Shown: piece after piece, positions 61,795 through 64,000 of the stretch
Layout of the letters: each line of letters starts with the position of its first letter
Position numbering within the stretch: the first letter of the stretch is position 1
Source of the DNA: Mesorhizobium sp. M4B.F.Ca.ET.203.01.1.1
GTDB lineage: Bacteria > Pseudomonadota > Alphaproteobacteria > Rhizobiales > Rhizobiaceae
Assembly (NCBI RefSeq): GCF_004791025.1
Contig: NZ_SRUO01000011.1
Span: 62,001-126,000 of the forward strand
Direction of reading: 5' to 3'
Length of the DNA stretch: 64,000 nt
Notes under the pieces: generated by a model
The model's input: the letters and a program-made list of their open reading frames with translations, nothing else
What the model was told of the DNA's origin: nothing
The model's database searches: none
Position numbers and translations under genes: made by a program

Positions 61795-63285
61795 GGCGGC
61801 TTCGGACACGGAGGCGGCACGAATGAGCGCAGCCGTCGTCAAGGCATCGCCGGCCAGCTCGCGCACGATGCGGTTATGCGAGAAGACGAGGGCGCGATGG
61901 CAGATATGGGCGACCTCCTCGAAATCGGTGGAGACGACGATGACCGCCAGCCCTGCCTCGACGGCCGCCGCGATCAGCCGGTAGATCTCGGCCTTGGCGC
62001 CGACATCGACGCCGGCCGTCGGGTCCTCGGCGATCAGAAGCTTGCGGCCCGTCGCCAGCCAGCGGCCGACGACCACCTTCTGCTGGTTGCCGCCTGAAAG
62101 CGCTTCGATCGGCAGATGCGGATCGTTGGGCCTCAGCCCCAGCCGCGCGCCGAGTTCCTGCGTGAGCTCGCTCTCGTGCGCCGGCTTCATGAAGGAGAAC
62201 AGCCCGCGACCGACCGCCGACGGATTGAGATACATGTTCTCGCGCACGGAAAGCGACAGCGCGACCGATTCCTCGGTGCGGTCGCGCGCGATGAGGCCGA
62301 CGCCGGCGGCAAGGGCGGCGCCGACCGATGACAGGTCGAGGCGCTTGCCGTCGAGCGAGACCGTTCCCTCGAAACGCTCGGCGCCGAACAGCGCGCGGCC
62401 TACAGCCTCCTGTCCGGCGCCGCGCAGGCCGACCAGCCCGAGCAATTCGCCGGAGCGCGCCTCGAAGGTGACTGGGCCGACGTTGCCGCAAGTGAGGTTT
62501 TCGACCTTGAGCCGCTCCGGCCCGTCCTGCCATTGCGACTTGGCGAACATCTGGTGCGCCGGCCGGCCGACGATCAGGTCGACCAGTTCCTGCGGCGTGG
62601 TCTCGACCACCGGCTTCACCGCGACCATGCGGCCGTCGCGCATGACGGCGACGCGATCGGCGATGCGGAACACCTCGTCCAGCCGGTGCGAGACATAGAT
62701 CATGCCGACGCCGCGCTCGCGCAACGGCCGCAGCGCCTCGAACAGGCGCTCGACCTCGTCCGCCGGCAGGCTCGCCGTCGGCTCGTCGAGCACCAGCACG
62801 TCGGCCTCAGTCGCCAGCGCGCGGGCGATCGCCACCAGCGACTTTTCGGTGCGGGAAAGATCCTGGACGCGCGTCGCCGGATCGAAGGCGCAGCCGACCA
62901 GCGCCAGCGCGCGCTCGGCGCGGCGCTCGGTGTCGCGCCAGTCGATCAGGCCGGAGCGGCGCGAAAAACCTTGCGCCATGCCGACATTCTCGGCCACCGT
63001 CATCCATTCGATGAGGCCGAGGTCCTGATGGATGAAGGCGACCTTCTGCGGCTGGTTGGGACGCGGCGGGCGGTGGTGGTAGTCCTCGCCGCGAAAGCGG
63101 ATCGTGCCTTGGTCGCGCTTGTGGATGCCGGCGAGCGTCTTGATGAGCGTCGACTTGCCGGCGCCGTTCTCGCCGAGCAGGGCGACGATCTCGCCCTCGT
63201 GGATGTCGAGCGACACCGACTTCAGCGCCAGGGTGCCGCCGAAGCGCTTGGAGATGTCGATGAATTCGATGAGCTTGGGCCGCAT
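61792..63285 (-). CDS. sugar ABC transporter ATP-binding protein (two ABC domains)
   Basis: A 497-aa RbsA/XylG-type double ATPase. First domain: Walker A LLGENGAGKSTLIKTLAGIH, signature-like LSRTEKSLVAIARALA (degenerate), Walker B VLVLDEPTASLPADEVERLF. Second: degenerate Walker A GLVGLRGAGQEAVGRALFGA, signature LSGGNQQKVVVGRWLATGRK, Walker B LLIAEDPTAGVDVGAKAEIY. The weak second Walker A is typical of this family. First gene of the leftward transporter unit under the operator at 63329. Confidence 0.93.
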   Translation of the reverse strand: MRPKLIEFIDISKRFGGTLALKSVSLDIHEGEIVALLGENGAGKSTLIKTLAGIHKRDQGTIRFRGEDYHHRPPRPNQPQKVAFIHQDLGLIEWMTVAENVGMAQGFSRRSGLIDWRDTERRAERALALVGCAFDPATRVQDLSRTEKSLVAIARALATEADVLVLDEPTASLPADEVERLFEALRPLRERGVGMIYVSHRLDEVFRIADRVAVMRDGRMVAVKPVVETTPQELVDLIVGRPAHQMFAKSQWQDGPERLKVENLTCGNVGPVTFEARSGELLGLVGLRGAGQEAVGRALFGAERFEGTVSLDGKRLDLSSVGAALAAGVGLIARDRTEESVALSLSVRENMYLNPSAVGRGLFSFMKPAHESELTQELGARLGLRPNDPHLPIEALSGGNQQKVVVGRWLATGRKLLIAEDPTAGVDVGAKAEIYRLIAAAVEAGLAVIVVSTDFEEVAHICHRALVFSHNRIVRELAGDALTTAALIRAASVSEAA

Positions 63286-63328
63286 CTATGGCCCTCCCAA
63301 GCCAAGCAAACGGACTGAATTGGCACCG

Positions 63329-63344
63329 ATGTTATCGCTAACAT
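63329..63344. promoter_or_regulatory. LacI-type operator before transporter genes
   Basis: ATGTTATCGCTAACAT differs from the perfect site at 56250 by one base. It is 43 bp before the ABC ATPase start. Confidence 0.8.
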
Positions 63345-63380
63345 TTTTGCAGGTCAAGTCTTGAAAACAGCTCGCCGCGA

Positions 63381-63396
63381 AGGCTATCGATAACCC
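63381..63396. promoter_or_regulatory. LacI-type operator before gluconolactonase-like gene
   Basis: AGGCTATCGATAACCC keeps the core TATCGATAAC and matches the 56250 site at 12 of 16 positions. It is 20 bp before the rightward gene start, so the two sites at 63329 and 63381 flank a divergent promoter pair. Confidence 0.6.
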
Positions 63397-63416
63397 GTTT
63401 TCGCGGAGGAAGAAGC

Positions 63417-64000
63417 ATGTTCGGAGACATAGAGGGCGCCGGCTTCGAGGTCCTCGACGAGCGGTTCGAAAGCTGCTTCGTCGGCCATGTGGCGGTCGAG
63501 CGGCTGTGGACCGGCGGGCGCTGGCTGGAAGGCCCGGCATGGTTCGCGGCCGGGCGCTATCTGGTCTTCTCCGACATCCCCAACGACCGCATCATGCGCT
63601 ACGACGAGACCAATGGCGTGGTTTCGGTGTTCCGGGCGCCGGCAAACAATGCCAACGGCAACACGGTCGATACAGAGGGACGGCTGGTCACCTGCGAGCA
63701 TCGGGCGCGCCGCGTCACGCGCACCGAGCATGACGGATCGATCACGGTGATCGCCGACCGTTTCGACGGCAAGCGCCTGAATTCGCCTAACGACGTCGTG
63801 GTGCGCTCGGATGGCACAGTGTGGTTTTCCGATCCGCCCTACGGCATCGCGACCGACTATGAGGGCGACCGCGCCGAACAGGAGATCGAGGGCTGCCACG
63901 TCTACCGCGCCGATCCCGCGACCGGCGCGGTGGCGCGGGTCGTCTCGACGATGGCGAAGCCCAACGGTCTCGCCTTCTCGCCGGACGAGAGCGTCCTCTA
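63417..64000 (+). CDS. SMP-30/gluconolactonase/LRE family protein (3' end outside window)
   Basis: The first 194 codons of a beta-propeller lactonase. Early motifs: [20 protein letters not shown] with the metal-binding Glu (EGPAW), [60 protein letters not shown] and [16 protein letters not shown]. Such enzymes hydrolyse sugar acid lactones to aldonates. GGAGGAAGAAGC precedes ATG 63417. Divergent from the transporter and in the LacI regulon. Confidence 0.9.
   Translation, partial: MFGDIEGAGFEVLDERFESCFVGHVAVERLWTGGRWLEGPAWFAAGRYLVFSDIPNDRIMRYDETNGVVSVFRAPANNANGNTVDTEGRLVTCEHRARRVTRTEHDGSITVIADRFDGKRLNSPNDVVVRSDGTVWFSDPPYGIATDYEGDRAEQEIEGCHVYRADPATGAVARVVSTMAKPNGLAFSPDESVL

Overview
The window looks like a chromosomal segment of a Mesorhizobium-type alphaproteobacterium (Hyphomicrobiales). 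The reasons are high GC, the phaB-phaA/phaR set for polyhydroxybutyrate, a Suv3-like helicase, the DUF1036-pyruvate kinase pair, a 41-residue L36 and short palindromic intergenic repeats of a kind I associate with Mesorhizobium. No rRNA, tRNA, CRISPR array, prophage or insertion sequence was recognised. Most features are my own reading of translations; nothing was compared with a database.

Layout. 1-6.5 kb: 3'-truncated helicase, an unusual GANTC-rich and GTTAAC-rich intergenic region, then phaB, phaA and divergent phaR. 6.5-10.2 kb: two divergent citrate synthase-like genes, one with an N-terminal DNA-binding domain, then a patatin-like lipase. 10.2-14.3 kb: a TetR regulator with a perfect palindromic operator, divergent from an IorA-IorB-cytochrome c molybdenum hydroxylase operon. 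14.3-19.2 kb: RND efflux adaptor and pump, then a DUF3309 microprotein. 19.2-24.8 kb: NAD-dependent epimerase with divergent LysR, MFS carrier, haloacetate-dehalogenase-like hydrolase, DUF1244, N-formylglutamate amidohydrolase-like protein. 25-31.8 kb: DUF1036-pyk, hydrolase plus small unknown, a 10 x 8 bp G-rich tandem repeat, TPR lipoprotein-like gene, rpmJ, LprI-like protein, purE-purK.

31.9-34.7 kb is an ECF sigma/anti-sigma operon headed by a metallophosphoesterase and a cupredoxin. 34.8-40.6 kb is a catabolic island: a SelA-like PLP enzyme, RidA, a polar amino acid ABC transporter and a divergent IclR regulator with nested palindromes. 40.6-43.7 kb holds two divergent DUF465 genes, ispG and a lytic transglycosylase. 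43.8-49.3 kb holds a hybrid histidine kinase, a frameshifted secreted protein gene, and an alcohol dehydrogenase/cupin pair with divergent LysR. 49.7-53.7 kb encodes a CheB-CheR-PAS-HWE kinase fusion and its response regulator.

53.7-64 kb reads as one LacI-controlled aldonate (L-idonate/gluconate-type) regulon: ABC sugar transporter, gluconolactonase-like protein, L-idonate 5-dehydrogenase-like enzyme, gluconate 5-dehydrogenase-like SDR, gluconokinase, 2-hydroxyacid dehydrogenase and a beta-hydroxyacid dehydrogenase. Four copies of a palindrome centred on TATCGATA/TATCGCTA lie at its promoters. Five copies of a hairpin repeat with a shared core are scattered through intergenic gaps from 21 to 62 kb.
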